Below, in pieces: positions 1-8,998 of a stretch of DNA of 64,000 nucleotides. This stretch comes from Nostoc desertorum CM1-VF14. GTDB lineage: Bacteria; Cyanobacteriota; Cyanobacteriia; Cyanobacteriales; Nostocaceae. The translations under genes and the position numbers were made by a program. The notes beneath the pieces are model-generated. The model made no database searches. It saw only the letters and a list, made by a program, of their open reading frames with translations, and had not been told where the DNA came from. The stretch spans positions 1-64,000 of the forward strand of contig JAHHHR010000010.1 of assembly GCA_019359245.1 (NCBI GenBank), in the 5' to 3' direction. Position 1 is the stretch's first letter; every line of letters begins with the position of its first letter.

Positions 1-93
1 TTCAAGGTTCGGTTCACCTTTTGGCGTCGCTCTTTCGCGCTCCGCTTCAGGCACTTATTCAATATAACGAACCTATCTCCTTGTGTCAACTAT

Positions 94-116
94 TTTTCCA
101 AAATTATTTTGGAAAA
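94..116. repeat. Near-perfect 11-bp-arm palindrome upstream of the glyQ fragment
   Basis: Arms ttttccaaaat (94-104) and attttggaaaa (106-116) are exact reverse complements separated by one base. It is AT-rich and lies about 90 bases before the glyQ start, so it could be a protein-binding palindrome or a weak terminator. No T-run follows it. Function is unknown. Confidence 0.5.
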
Positions 117-202
117 CTTCTGTGTCCCCTTGAAACTCCCCACTGTGCCTGCTTCTAGGCAACAATGGTTTATGCACTGTGCCAACCAAACAAGGGGGAA
201 GC

Positions 203-289
203 GTGAATTTTCAGTCCGTTATTGCTTTATTGCATCAGTTCTGGCGCGAGCGCGGTTGCCTCATTGCCCAGCCCTACGATATTGAATAA
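203..289 (+). pseudogene. glyQ: 5' fragment of glyQ (glycyl-tRNA synthetase alpha chain)
   Basis: A GTG start preceded by the purine-rich sequence AAGGGGGAAGC opens a 28-codon frame, [20 protein letters not shown] followed by IAQPYDIE, then TAA. This is the conserved N-terminus of bacterial GlyQ (normally about 290-300 residues), in which PYD(I/T)E is followed by KGAGT. Here homology stops exactly after PYDIE and unrelated sequence follows. The enzyme charges tRNA-Gly and is essential, so a complete copy must exist elsewhere. This piece is a truncated duplicate or the scar of a rearrangement, abutting the 3' end of an NRPS gene. The preceding 200 bases may be the original glyQ leader. Identification rests on memory of the family N-terminus, but the match is long and specific. 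Confidence 0.85.
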
Positions 290-778
290 ACCGAAAGCTT
301 TTGAAAGTTGACGAGAAGATAGGGGTTTTAGACAACTTGTTAGGGACTGTAATCACAAGTGATAGTGATCGCTCTCAACATACTTTATATATGATGGGTA
401 CGAGCTAAATGTAGTGCCGGAGAAAGTGACTTTACGAGTTTGAGCCGTTATAGCTAGATGAGCCAGATGTGACAGAACATCTATCGACGGCGGTTTAGTC
501 AAAGCTTAAAGTTCGTAGAGTTTAATCAGCAGTTGAAAACAGGCAATGCCACTGTTAACAAGGATTACAGCAGCGATTGCCTGCTCATTTCTCCCTAAAA
601 GTGCTGATAAAGGCTACAACATGAAACAAAAACATACTGAACTACATAAACGAGGTATTCGTCCTTAAATACCAAAACGTATATGGAGAACCAAGAAAAA
701 CTGAGGAAGACCTATCAAAATTTCTGTCCCTAGATTTTTCAGCAAGAGGTTCTAGTATCTTAATTTCACTACAAGTCC
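290..778. other. Gene-free interval between the glyQ fragment and the NRPS gene
   Basis: No credible open frame, RNA gene or terminator was recognised. Several short frames are broken by stops, which suggests decayed sequence at the edge of the NRPS locus. Confidence 0.5.
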
Positions 779-3700
779 CTAAAGCCCTTTGGCCTCTTCG
801 TTTAAGGAAGATAACTTAATCCGCCGACTTTCACGTGATAATGGTACTAAAACTGGCGCTTGACTTTGAGCATTACTTTCTTTAAAACTTTCTACTACTT
901 TAGATATTTGTGCAATTGTCGGTGCTTCAAATACGCTACGCAAAGGTAACTCCACACGCAAAGTATCGCGCACTCTAGAGACAAGCTGAGTTGCTAGTAA
1001 TGAATGGCCCCCTAATTCAAAGAAATTATCATAAATTCCTACGCGCTTAAGTCCCAAAACCCCAGCAAAAATTTTCATTAACACTTGTTCCACAGGAGTC
1101 CGAGGTGCGATGTAATTTTCAGACAATTGGGGCTGAATTGCATCATAGAATCCTTTTAAAGCGCGGCGATTGACTTTACCATTAGCTGTCAGAGGTAAAG
1201 ACTCTAATATTACAAAAGCTGATGGCATCATGTACTCAGGCAATTTTTGTGCTGTGTAAGTCTGCAATTGCGGCACTAATTTACGCGCAACTTTGGCTTG
1301 TAGAGGATTATTGGCGTAAGATTGCCAGGGGCGAGAGTGAGCCGTACTATGTGGAAAAATAGCTCTCTTAGCTATTTTCTCTTGCTGTACAAAAACCACA
1401 TCATAGCGTCCTTCAATACTTGAATTTGACCAGGTAATATCAACTTTGTAAGGTACATCCAGTGTATAAAAATCCTCTGGCTCTACCCCTAAATTTTCAA
1501 GTTTTTGCAAAGCTTTACGCATTTGACCTACAGTTTTAAAACCTTCTACATCTGATAGCCATTCCGCTGTTTTCACTGCTGCCATCACCCGCGCATTAGG
1601 TACATTCTTAATACATAATATTTCTGGTTTAGTTTCAATTAATAACTGATGCACTGCTGACACTGTTAAATTCTCTTCAGACCAGTTCAAGACTGAATTA
1701 TTTCCAGTATTATTAATAGTTTTATCATCAATATGAAGAATTACATTGTACCGAAATTGAGCCAATTCATTGCGATCGCGTCCCCGCAGCAGTTGAATTT
1801 CTACATGGCTAATCTGAGGAAAGCATTGCTCTATTGCACTAAAAAAAGCTGGATCAATTACTAACTCTGTTTCTTGGAAAATTTGCATTTGAACCCGTTG
1901 CTGTAACTCAGAACGGGTAAGGGAAGGTTCAGCTTGCTCCAGTTGCACTGATGCATGAAAAGCTTGCAAAAGTGGCAAACTACGTACATCTCCTATGAAG
2001 ATAAAGCCACCCGGAGCAGTTGCCCTCACTGCACCTTCTAATACACGAATCAGATAATCAATAGTAGGAAAATATTGTACAACTGAGTTTATAACTACTG
2101 CATCAAAAGCTGCTATTTCTACTTTCTCGAAGTCAGTAGCCATTTGCTGATGCAGCGTTACCTGCGGCATTTCTTGCTTTTCTAACTGCTGCTGAATGTA
2201 ATTAAGTGAAACTGGGGAAAAGTCTGTTGCACAATACTTAGTGCAGTGAGGTGCAATTCTGAACAGAATTAAACCTGTTCCACAACCAATTTCTAACACT
2301 CGCTTGGGTTGCAAAGCCAAAATTTGCGCTACTTGGTTATTTATCCACTCACGCATCTGCTCTATTGGAATAGGCTGATTTGTGTAACTGCTGTTCCAGC
2401 CGATAAAATTAGATGTTGGATCTGAATCAGCAGTAGGCTGATTATAAGTTTCGTCATAAAGCATTTGCCATTGCAAAACCTGCTCATTCTGCAATTGGAT
2501 TAATTGCACATTCTCCTGCTCACTGCTGTATTCAGCTTTCGCTACCAGATAAGCTACTAGGCGCTTTTCATCTTCATCCTCATGAATTATGACTACAGTT
2601 TGCTGTACTGCTGGATGTTGACTCAGCACTGCTTCAATTTCGCCCAACTCAATGCGGTAGCCACGAATTTTTACTTGCTCGTCAACCCGACCTAAAAATT
2701 CAATGTTGCCATCTACTCGATAACGGACTAAATCACCTGTTTTATAAAGTCGTGCTTTTAACTTATTAGTAAAACTATGAGGAATGAAGCATTCCGCAGT
2801 TAAATCAGGGCGGTTTAAATAACTTCGTGCTAATCCATCACCACTTATATATAATTCTCCTGAAACACCAATGGGTACAGGTTGTAAATGTTTATCTAAT
2901 ATGTATACTTGGGTGTTAGCGATCGCACTACCAATTGCAGGTGCTAAATTATATTTATTCTTGACAGAAATATGACCAGAAGTTGTAACAACTGTGTTCT
3001 CAGTAGGCCCATAATTATTAAATACTTGGAAGGAGTGGGAAGCTAAAGGATATTGATTTAGTTTATCTCCACCTGTAAGCAATATCCGTAAAGCGGCATC
3101 TTCAGGAAAATCTAATAATAAAACCTTTTCTGCTATAGGCGTTGGTAAGAAGGAAATTGTGATTTTTTGCGATATTAACCAATCTCGGAGATATTCAGGC
3201 GATCGCCTGATTTCATCATCTACAATATAAATACTTGCTCCAGCACTAAGGTAAGGCCAAATTTCCCAACTGGAAGCGTCAAACGCAATCCCAGCTATCT
3301 GTGTTACTCGCTCGCTAGGTGAAACTGCAAAAGCTTTTTGATGCCAAAAAACCAGATTTAATAATCCTCTATGTTCAATTTGTACGCCTTTAGGTTTTCC
3401 TGTTGAGCCAGAGGTATAAATTACATACGCAAGGTTGTCTAATACAACTTCAGTAGGAAGATTATCTTCAATTTCTTGAGCAATAATTTTACAATCTTTA
3501 TCTAAACAGATTATATTTGAATTACTATTTTCTAAACGTTCAAGCCATTGCTTGTGAGTTAGTAAAACTGAGACTTGAGCATCTTTGAGCATAAAATCCA
3601 AACGTTCAGATGGATAGCTTGGATCTAGAGGCACATAAGTTCCACCTGCTTTCAGAATGCCCAACATCCCAATTACCAGATCAAAAGAGCGTTCTACACA

Positions 3701-5491
3701 AAGCCCAACTAAAACTTCGGTTTTAACTCCTAATTTTTTTAGATAATGTGCAAGCTGATTACTACGTATATTTAAGTCTTTGTAGCTGAGTTTATCATTG
3801 CCAAATACTAGTGCAGTTTCATCAGGGTTCTGTTCTGCAACACTCTCAAATAACTGATGTATACATTTATCTTGAGGATAATCTAACTGAGTATTATTCC
3901 ATTCAATTAATAAATTATGCTGCTCAGATTCACTTAAAAGGGATGATTGTGCAATTCGTTGTTCTGGATTTGCAACTATACCTTCTAGTAATGTCTGGAA
4001 ATGTCCTAACATTCTGGTGATAGTAGCGTCATCAAATAAATCAGTACTGTAAATTACAAACCCACTAATTCCTTCTGAGCTATCTACCCATAAACCATTT
4101 TGAGTATTTGGCTCCCACAGGTGGAACTCCAAATCAAAGCGTGTTGTTTCTGTATCAAATGGTAAGGGGCTTAAAGTTAAACCAGTTAACTCTAATGCTG
4201 ACATAGGCGCATTTTGCAGAGCAAACACCACTTGAAAAAGCGGATTTTGATTCAAGTTACGCTCTGGATGCAGTTCTTCTACAAGTTTTTCAAAAGGTAA
4301 ATCTTGATAAGCATAAGCCCCTAAAGCTACCTCTTTGACTCGATTCAATAATTCTTGAAAAGTTGGGTTTCCTGATAGGTCGGTACGCAGTACTAAGCTA
4401 TTGACAAAAAAACCAATTAATCCTTCTATCTCACTACGGTTGCGATTGGCAATGGGGGAACCGATCGCAATATCTTCTTGTTGTGTGTAGCGATAAAGTA
4501 AAACTTTAAATGCTGCTAATAGGGTTATAAATAAAGTTACTCCTTCTTGCTGTCCGAGAGCTAAAAGTGCTTTGCTCAGACTTTTTGATAATTGCAGAGG
4601 TTGCCTTGCACCCTGGTAAGTTTGAACAGCTAGCCTTGGTCTGTCGGTTGGCAAATTTAATATAGAAATGTCGTTTAATTGCTTCTGCCAGTAATTGAGT
4701 TGCTTATCTAATACTTCTCCCTGCAAGCATTGGCGTTGCCAGTATGCAAAGTCTGCATATTGAATTGTAAGTTTCGGCAGAGGAGAAGGCTGATTGCTAG
4801 TAAAGGCTGTGTAAAGTGCTGCTATCTCTTGAATCAGCACCCCAATAGACCAACCATCGGAGACAATGTGGTGCATATTCAGCAGCAGGATGTATTCTGT
4901 CTCATCCAACCACAGCAGTTTTACTTGCAGCAACGAATCAGTTGATAAATTGAAAGGACGTTGAGCTTCTTGGTTAGTGAATTGTTGTGCTTGTATTTCT
5001 CGTTCGGCTTGTGGCAGTTGCCGTAAATCTATTATTGGTAAAGGTATTGTTAGCGTCGGATTAATTACCTGAACTGGTTGCTCTGACTGGATGACAAAAT
5101 TGGTGCGTAAAGCTTCGTGTCGTCGGACAATTTCGTTAAAAGTTTGCTCTAGCGCGGCTTTATTTAGCGAACCTGTTAAATGTAGTGCTACTGGAATGTT
5201 ATAGAAAGGATTATTAGGGATTAATTGGTCAAGAAACCACAGCCGTTGTTGAGCAAAGGATAGGAGAAGATTTTCAGACCGCGAAATAGGTACGAGAGGT
5301 CTAAAGCTGTGGTTATGAGTACGATTAGTTGCTTTTAAAAATTCAATAATTTCTGCTTTACGCTCTTGAATTTCTGCACGCAATTCTACGGTAAGAGTTC
5401 CTTCAGGCGCGTTACAACGAAACTTTTCACCATCAATAAAAACTTGAATATCTAAGCTGCGAAGATAAGATAAGAACTCTACCGTATTCAA
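779..5491 (-). CDS. NRPS, TubC-C-A-NMT-PCP module (predicted N-methyl-leucine)
   Basis: Single-module NRPS of 1570 residues. Domains in order, numbered from the TTG at 5509 and so about 6 too high for the chosen start: TubC-type docking domain (1-60), condensation domain with HHIVSDG near 213, adenylation domain with YTSGSTGKPKG near 696, an SAM-dependent methyltransferase inserted between core motifs A8 and A9 (VLEIGCGTG near 1070), A10 (NGKVNRRAL near 1446) and PCP (LGGHSL near 1503). The insertion site is the usual one for N-methyltransferases. Aligning by eye with GrsA-Phe gives the pocket code DAWFLGNVVK, a known leucine code, so N-methyl-Leu is inferred. I chose the TTG at 5491 because it follows AAGGGG and yields the family start MNTVEFLSYL; a TTG at 5509 is also open. 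The C-terminal tail (RRIKLSSL...) looks like an NRPS linker or docking tail, so this subunit is probably not terminal. It lies 6 kb from the other two NRPS genes. Confidence 0.93.
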   Translation of the reverse strand: MNTVEFLSYLRSLDIQVFIDGEKFRCNAPEGTLTVELRAEIQERKAEIIEFLKATNRTHNHSFRPLVPISRSENLLLSFAQQRLWFLDQLIPNNPFYNIPVALHLTGSLNKAALEQTFNEIVRRHEALRTNFVIQSEQPVQVINPTLTIPLPIIDLRQLPQAEREIQAQQFTNQEAQRPFNLSTDSLLQVKLLWLDETEYILLLNMHHIVSDGWSIGVLIQEIAALYTAFTSNQPSPLPKLTIQYADFAYWQRQCLQGEVLDKQLNYWQKQLNDISILNLPTDRPRLAVQTYQGARQPLQLSKSLSKALLALGQQEGVTLFITLLAAFKVLLYRYTQQEDIAIGSPIANRNRSEIEGLIGFFVNSLVLRTDLSGNPTFQELLNRVKEVALGAYAYQDLPFEKLVEELHPERNLNQNPLFQVVFALQNAPMSALELTGLTLSPLPFDTETTRFDLEFHLWEPNTQNGLWVDSSEGISGFVIYSTDLFDDATITRMLGHFQTLLEGIVANPEQRIAQSSLLSESEQHNLLIEWNNTQLDYPQDKCIHQLFESVAEQNPDETALVFGNDKLSYKDLNIRSNQLAHYLKKLGVKTEVLVGLCVERSFDLVIGMLGILKAGGTYVPLDPSYPSERLDFMLKDAQVSVLLTHKQWLERLENSNSNIICLDKDCKIIAQEIEDNLPTEVVLDNLAYVIYTSGSTGKPKGVQIEHRGLLNLVFWHQKAFAVSPSERVTQIAGIAFDASSWEIWPYLSAGASIYIVDDEIRRSPEYLRDWLISQKITISFLPTPIAEKVLLLDFPEDAALRILLTGGDKLNQYPLASHSFQVFNNYGPTENTVVTTSGHISVKNKYNLAPAIGSAIANTQVYILDKHLQPVPIGVSGELYISGDGLARSYLNRPDLTAECFIPHSFTNKLKARLYKTGDLVRYRVDGNIEFLGRVDEQVKIRGYRIELGEIEAVLSQHPAVQQTVVIIHEDEDEKRLVAYLVAKAEYSSEQENVQLIQLQNEQVLQWQMLYDETYNQPTADSDPTSNFIGWNSSYTNQPIPIEQMREWINNQVAQILALQPKRVLEIGCGTGLILFRIAPHCTKYCATDFSPVSLNYIQQQLEKQEMPQVTLHQQMATDFEKVEIAAFDAVVINSVVQYFPTIDYLIRVLEGAVRATAPGGFIFIGDVRSLPLLQAFHASVQLEQAEPSLTRSELQQRVQMQIFQETELVIDPAFFSAIEQCFPQISHVEIQLLRGRDRNELAQFRYNVILHIDDKTINNTGNNSVLNWSEENLTVSAVHQLLIETKPEILCIKNVPNARVMAAVKTAEWLSDVEGFKTVGQMRKALQKLENLGVEPEDFYTLDVPYKVDITWSNSSIEGRYDVVFVQQEKIAKRAIFPHSTAHSRPWQSYANNPLQAKVARKLVPQLQTYTAQKLPEYMMPSAFVILESLPLTANGKVNRRALKGFYDAIQPQLSENYIAPRTPVEQVLMKIFAGVLGLKRVGIYDNFFELGGHSLLATQLVSRVRDTLRVELPLRSVFEAPTIAQISKVVESFKESNAQSQAPVLVPLSRESRRIKLSSLNEEAKGL

Positions 5492-5954
5492 AATTACACC
5501 CCTTCGCAACAGTTGTTACTTACTAGTAATTAATCTCAACTTATTATCACACTTGTAACAACGTATAAATCATTCCTGGGGGTGAAAGTTTCATAACTGT
5601 AACTATGGTATAACAAGCTGTCTTTATTCTTGAATTTACTTATGTAGATGGAGAGTAGGGAAGAACCACTTTCGATTTGTACCTAGCTATCCTAAAAATC
5701 AAATAGGAATCCTGTCTATAGCTAAGGGACTTCCAAATTAAAAAATCTCCAATATTTAGGATGCTTCAGTCAGATAAAACCTGGAAATACCAAGAAATTA
5801 TTTGTACTGATGCACCCTAATAACAGGAAAATTGGGATAATTTAATTTTTGGAGTTCCCCAATTATAGTGCGATCACTAATTGGCTCCTTTTAGATAAAA
5901 GGTAAACCTTTTGTTAAATCCACCCTGCCTGGAACTTTGCTTAAAAACTAGTCT
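5492..5954. promoter_or_regulatory. Upstream region of the NMT-NRPS gene, with a shared box
   Basis: This AT-rich interval separates the NRPS start from the 3' end of the LEA-like gene. Bases 5565-5615 resemble 7748-7797 upstream of the alpha/beta hydrolase (aaatcattc, gtgaaagtt and taactatggtat shared in order). Weak inverted repeats at about 5735-5870 could form a terminator for the LEA-like gene. No ORF was recognised. Confidence 0.4.
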
Positions 5955-6989
5955 TTATCTAGTCTTGCCTTCAATAATTCCGTCTTTGTTGATGATAACG
6001 ACTTCTGGCATTGGGTTGCTGGAGATACGGGTATCGTTATCGTTAATTTCCTTCTTGGAAGATTCTGCCGCATTTTGGGCAGATAACTTAATATCATGGG
6101 CTGAATCTTTTGCAGATTCAGTCACATTCTGAGCTGATGATTTAACTGAATCACTTGCACTCTTAGCCGAGGATTTTACGGATTCAGTCGCATTCTGAGC
6201 CGATGATTTGAGGGATTCGGCAGCACTTTTTATAGATGGTTCAACTGCCTTCGCTGTTCCTTTGACAGTTGAGCGAACATCCTTAGTAGCACCTTCAATT
6301 TCTTTAGCTACAGCTTTGGCAGAAGGCTTAATTTCATCAGTAGCGCTTTGAATAGAGTTAGCAGCCCTTTCTACAGAAGGTTGAACGCCTTCAATTGTAT
6401 GCTGAACTGACTCTTTGACGTCTCTAATGGTAGGTTTGATTTCTTCGGATACGTTTTTAACTGCGTCTACTACAGAAGGTTTAGCCTCTTTAACTGTTTC
6501 ATTAACTGATTCAGCTATACCTTTAATAGAAGGCTTGGACTCTTCAACTGTTTGCTTGACAGCTTCTGCTGTCCCTTTGATAGATGGCTTGACTTCTTCA
6601 ATCGTTTCTTTGGCTGCTGTGCCTATGTCTTCTATAGAATGCTTAACGCCCTCTGCTACAGAGTTAGCTGCATCCCCTAAATTATCTACAGCGCGGTTAA
6701 CTGTATCAGCAGTTCCCTTACCAATGATGGCACCAGCAACTGAGCCTGCGACAGCACCGATAATGCCTCCAGAGCGAGCGCCTAATACACCACCAATTGC
6801 AGCTCCAGCTACCCTAGCACTAATGCCTGAACCTGATGAAGAGTCTGATGTTTCTTCTGAATTTGATTCAGAATTTTCTTCGACTTTATTTAAAGGCAAT
6901 TTTTTCTCATTCTCACTTCTAACAATCTTTTCTTCACCAACGAAAGGATTGGTATCAGTTTTATTCAAAGGTTGCTTGTTGTCATTCAT
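5955..6989 (-). CDS. Glycine-zipper protein with LEA-like amphipathic repeats
   Basis: Protein of 344 residues with an ATG start and no recognised enzyme domain. Residues 1-55 are charged and Ser/Glu-rich. Residues about 55-95 form a small-residue hydrophobic stretch with GxxxG spacing (GGVLGARSGG, GAVAGSVAGAIIGKG), a glycine-zipper pattern seen in membrane-inserting or oligomerising proteins. From about 100 to 325 there are degenerate repeats of roughly 20-22 residues built on 11-mers (KPSIKGTAEAVKQTVEE-like, later KSSAQNATESV), resembling group-3 LEA or apolipoprotein-type amphipathic helices. Such repeats are associated with desiccation and membrane protection in other proteins; that role here is inference. 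It stands alone between NRPS genes, oriented with them. There is no signal peptide. Confidence 0.8.
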   Translation of the reverse strand: MNDNKQPLNKTDTNPFVGEEKIVRSENEKKLPLNKVEENSESNSEETSDSSSGSGISARVAGAAIGGVLGARSGGIIGAVAGSVAGAIIGKGTADTVNRAVDNLGDAANSVAEGVKHSIEDIGTAAKETIEEVKPSIKGTAEAVKQTVEESKPSIKGIAESVNETVKEAKPSVVDAVKNVSEEIKPTIRDVKESVQHTIEGVQPSVERAANSIQSATDEIKPSAKAVAKEIEGATKDVRSTVKGTAKAVEPSIKSAAESLKSSAQNATESVKSSAKSASDSVKSSAQNVTESAKDSAHDIKLSAQNAAESSKKEINDNDTRISSNPMPEVVIINKDGIIEGKTR

Positions 6990-7167
6990 AATGCTTTATA
7001 CATTCAATTAGCTTCATTATTAAGGTAACTATTAATCTTAATAATTACCCCTAGCTGAAGGAGTATACATCTACTCATTAATGGTGAACCTCAGTGCAGG
7101 TGCAATATTCTGAGCAAGTGATTATAATGTCACATAATTGGGAAGATAACAGTACAGTAACAGTACA
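6990..7167. promoter_or_regulatory. Upstream region of the LEA-like gene
   Basis: AT-rich interval with a short direct repeat (acagtacagta at about 7151-7170). A promoter for the minus-strand gene is expected here but no clear boxes were identified. Confidence 0.35.
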
Positions 7168-7480
7168 GTATGGTGTTATGCCAAACGATAACTAAGCGTA
7201 GGCGTAGCCCGTCGTAGAAATCGCTTCCGAGTAATTTTTTGGTATCTACCACAGGTAGGAAAATTCTCTAAAGCGAAAAACAGTAATTACTCTATAGAAA
7301 AATATACCCCTGACTTGGAAGCTGTTATTGCCACACTAGTAATATTTAGGTTCGACAAAACACAAGCACTTGCAACTATTAATATTTTTGTATTGGTAAT
7401 GTGTGCGGCTTCAGATATAGCGACTAAACCTGTGGCGGATAGATTGCATGGAAGCAGAAATACTTGTTCTTAAAAAGTCA
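7168..7480 (+). pseudogene. Decayed, internally deleted copy of the alpha/beta hydrolase gene
   Basis: Bases 7168-7352 match the active gene around 8186-8332 (shared tccgagtaatt, tctatagaaaaatat, gacttggaagctgt). Bases from about 7352 match 8731-8840 (ttggtaatgtgtg, cttcagatatag). About 400 bases between these blocks are missing, several frameshifts are present, and the 5' and 3' coding ends are absent. A roughly 20-bp repeat (ggcgtagcccgtcgtaga) interrupts the stretch that is GCGATCGC in the intact gene. It is a tandem duplicate in ruin, immediately upstream of its parent. Confidence 0.85.
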
Positions 7481-7520
7481 TTCTTATACAACATTGGTTG
7501 AAGAAGAATTCAGAAGTCAC

Positions 7521-7742
7521 AATTCAGGAGTCAGAATCAAAACGCGACGCTCGTTCCTCGCTAACGCTGCGCTATCAGTCGGGGATTCAGATCCGCGGCT
7601 TTTTTGTTGACCATCAAATTGGTATTATTTTGTAGGGGTGCAAAAACGCTAATTATTCAGACGCTCCTACGTCGCTAACGTTACGCTATCCGCTTTTTTG
7701 GTCAGAATACCCAACTGAATTCTGACTCCTGACTCCTGAATT
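7521..7742. repeat. MITE-like element with 17-bp inverted ends
   Basis: The left end aattcaggagtcagaat (7521-7537) is the exact reverse complement of attctgactcctgaatt. The right end (7719-7742) carries that sequence with a duplicated gactcct. The interior holds two copies of a gctaacg(c/t)t(g/a)cgctatc motif and no ORF. The same 17-mer recurs at 58214-58230. This looks like a small non-autonomous repeat family. Confidence 0.6.
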
Positions 7743-7838
7743 ATGTTCGATAAATCATTCTTAAGAGTGAAAGTTGGATGATTCTAACTATGGTATGAAG
7801 CTAAAAGCAGTTAACAAGGTATTACAAGGTTTAGGCTC

Positions 7839-8948
7839 ATGATATTCATGCCTCATATTTTTCTACTTGTATGGCTGGTTCAACTGCTGTCTGTTGGGGT
7901 ACTTGGTGGGGGAATCTACATTCTCTATGAGTGGTACGAAGGAGAACTTGTAGGAACACCCTACTTAGTAGCTGGACTAGTAATGGTTCTGTGGACTTTT
8001 GGCGGGCGTTTTATCAGTTTGCCACTGCTGCGCCGTCGTGGAAACCAGGAACCCAAGTTTATGCGTAGCAAAACTGTGCAACGTTTGCCACGCCCAGATG
8101 GGAGCGTGTTGCAAGTAGAGTTTTTTGGCCCTGAAGATGGTCAACCAATTATTTTGTCACATGGTTGGGGGCCAAACAGTGCTATATGGTATTATGCCAA
8201 GCGACAATTAAGCGATCGCTTCCGAGTAATTGTTTGGGATCTACCAGGGTTAGGAAAATCCTCTAAACCGAAAAACAATGATCACTCTATAGAAAAATAT
8301 GCCCGTGACTTGGAAGCTGTAATTGCCATAGCAGGGGATAAACCTGTTATTTTGTTGGGGCACAGCATGGGTGGAATGATTAACCTGACATTTTGTCGCC
8401 TATTTCCAGAGCAATTAAGAAGTCGGGTGGCTGGCTTAATTCTTGTAGATACTACTTACACTAATCCGGTAAAAACTTGCATCTTTAGCAATCTGGTACG
8501 GAAATTACAGAAACCGCTACTCGAACCTGTGTTGTACCTGACTATTGTGTTGTGGCCGGTTTTTTGGTTAATGACTTGGCTCTCTTATTTCAACGGTTCG
8601 CTGTATATCACCGTCGAACTATCTGGATTTACCGGTACTGAAACACGCGGTCAACTAAGTTTTGCAGGCTTATTATCAGCATTGGGTTCACCTGGTGTTC
8701 TGGCTCGTGGCACGCTGGGAATGTTGAAGTTCGACGAAACAGACACACTTGCAACTATTAACGTTCCTGTATTGGTAATGTGTGGGGCTTCAGATATAGC
8801 AACTAAACCTGTGGCGAGCGATCGCATGAAAGCAGAATTACCTTACTCTGAAAGAGTCACCCTAAAACCAGGTGGACACATGGCATTGATAGAACAAAAC
8901 GAACAATTTGCTGAAGCAGTCAGCACATTTTGTGATAGCTGCTCATAG
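7839..8948 (+). CDS. Membrane-anchored alpha/beta hydrolase
   Basis: Protein of 369 residues. Two N-terminal hydrophobic segments (about 4-30 and 42-65) anchor a cytosolic or lumenal alpha/beta-hydrolase domain. The oxyanion region HGWGPNS follows at about 107, the nucleophile elbow GHSMGG near 174, the acid in CGASD near 316 and the catalytic His in GGHMAL near 348. These complete a Ser-Asp-His triad. Substrate is unknown; esterase or lipase activity is expected from the family. An alternative ATG lies three codons downstream. A decayed duplicate is just upstream and a 63-bp repeat array just downstream. It sits between NRPS genes but on the opposite strand, so participation in peptide tailoring is possible yet unsupported. 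Confidence 0.88.
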   Translation: MIFMPHIFLLVWLVQLLSVGVLGGGIYILYEWYEGELVGTPYLVAGLVMVLWTFGGRFISLPLLRRRGNQEPKFMRSKTVQRLPRPDGSVLQVEFFGPEDGQPIILSHGWGPNSAIWYYAKRQLSDRFRVIVWDLPGLGKSSKPKNNDHSIEKYARDLEAVIAIAGDKPVILLGHSMGGMINLTFCRLFPEQLRSRVAGLILVDTTYTNPVKTCIFSNLVRKLQKPLLEPVLYLTIVLWPVFWLMTWLSYFNGSLYITVELSGFTGTETRGQLSFAGLLSALGSPGVLARGTLGMLKFDETDTLATINVPVLVMCGASDIATKPVASDRMKAELPYSERVTLKPGGHMALIEQNEQFAEAVSTFCDSCS

Positions 8949-8998
8949 CTGCCTGAATTCCACATTTAGCATCCATCAAAAAATATTGCTCCAGGGTT

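Noticed and set aside
1..120. tRNA or rRNA remnant at the left edge
   Set aside because: No cloverleaf or rRNA signature could be matched; only an unexplained GC-rich stretch and a palindrome are visible.
6415..7011. 198-residue plus-strand ORF antisense to the LEA-like gene
   Set aside because: It mirrors the repeat structure of the minus-strand gene and lacks its own signals.
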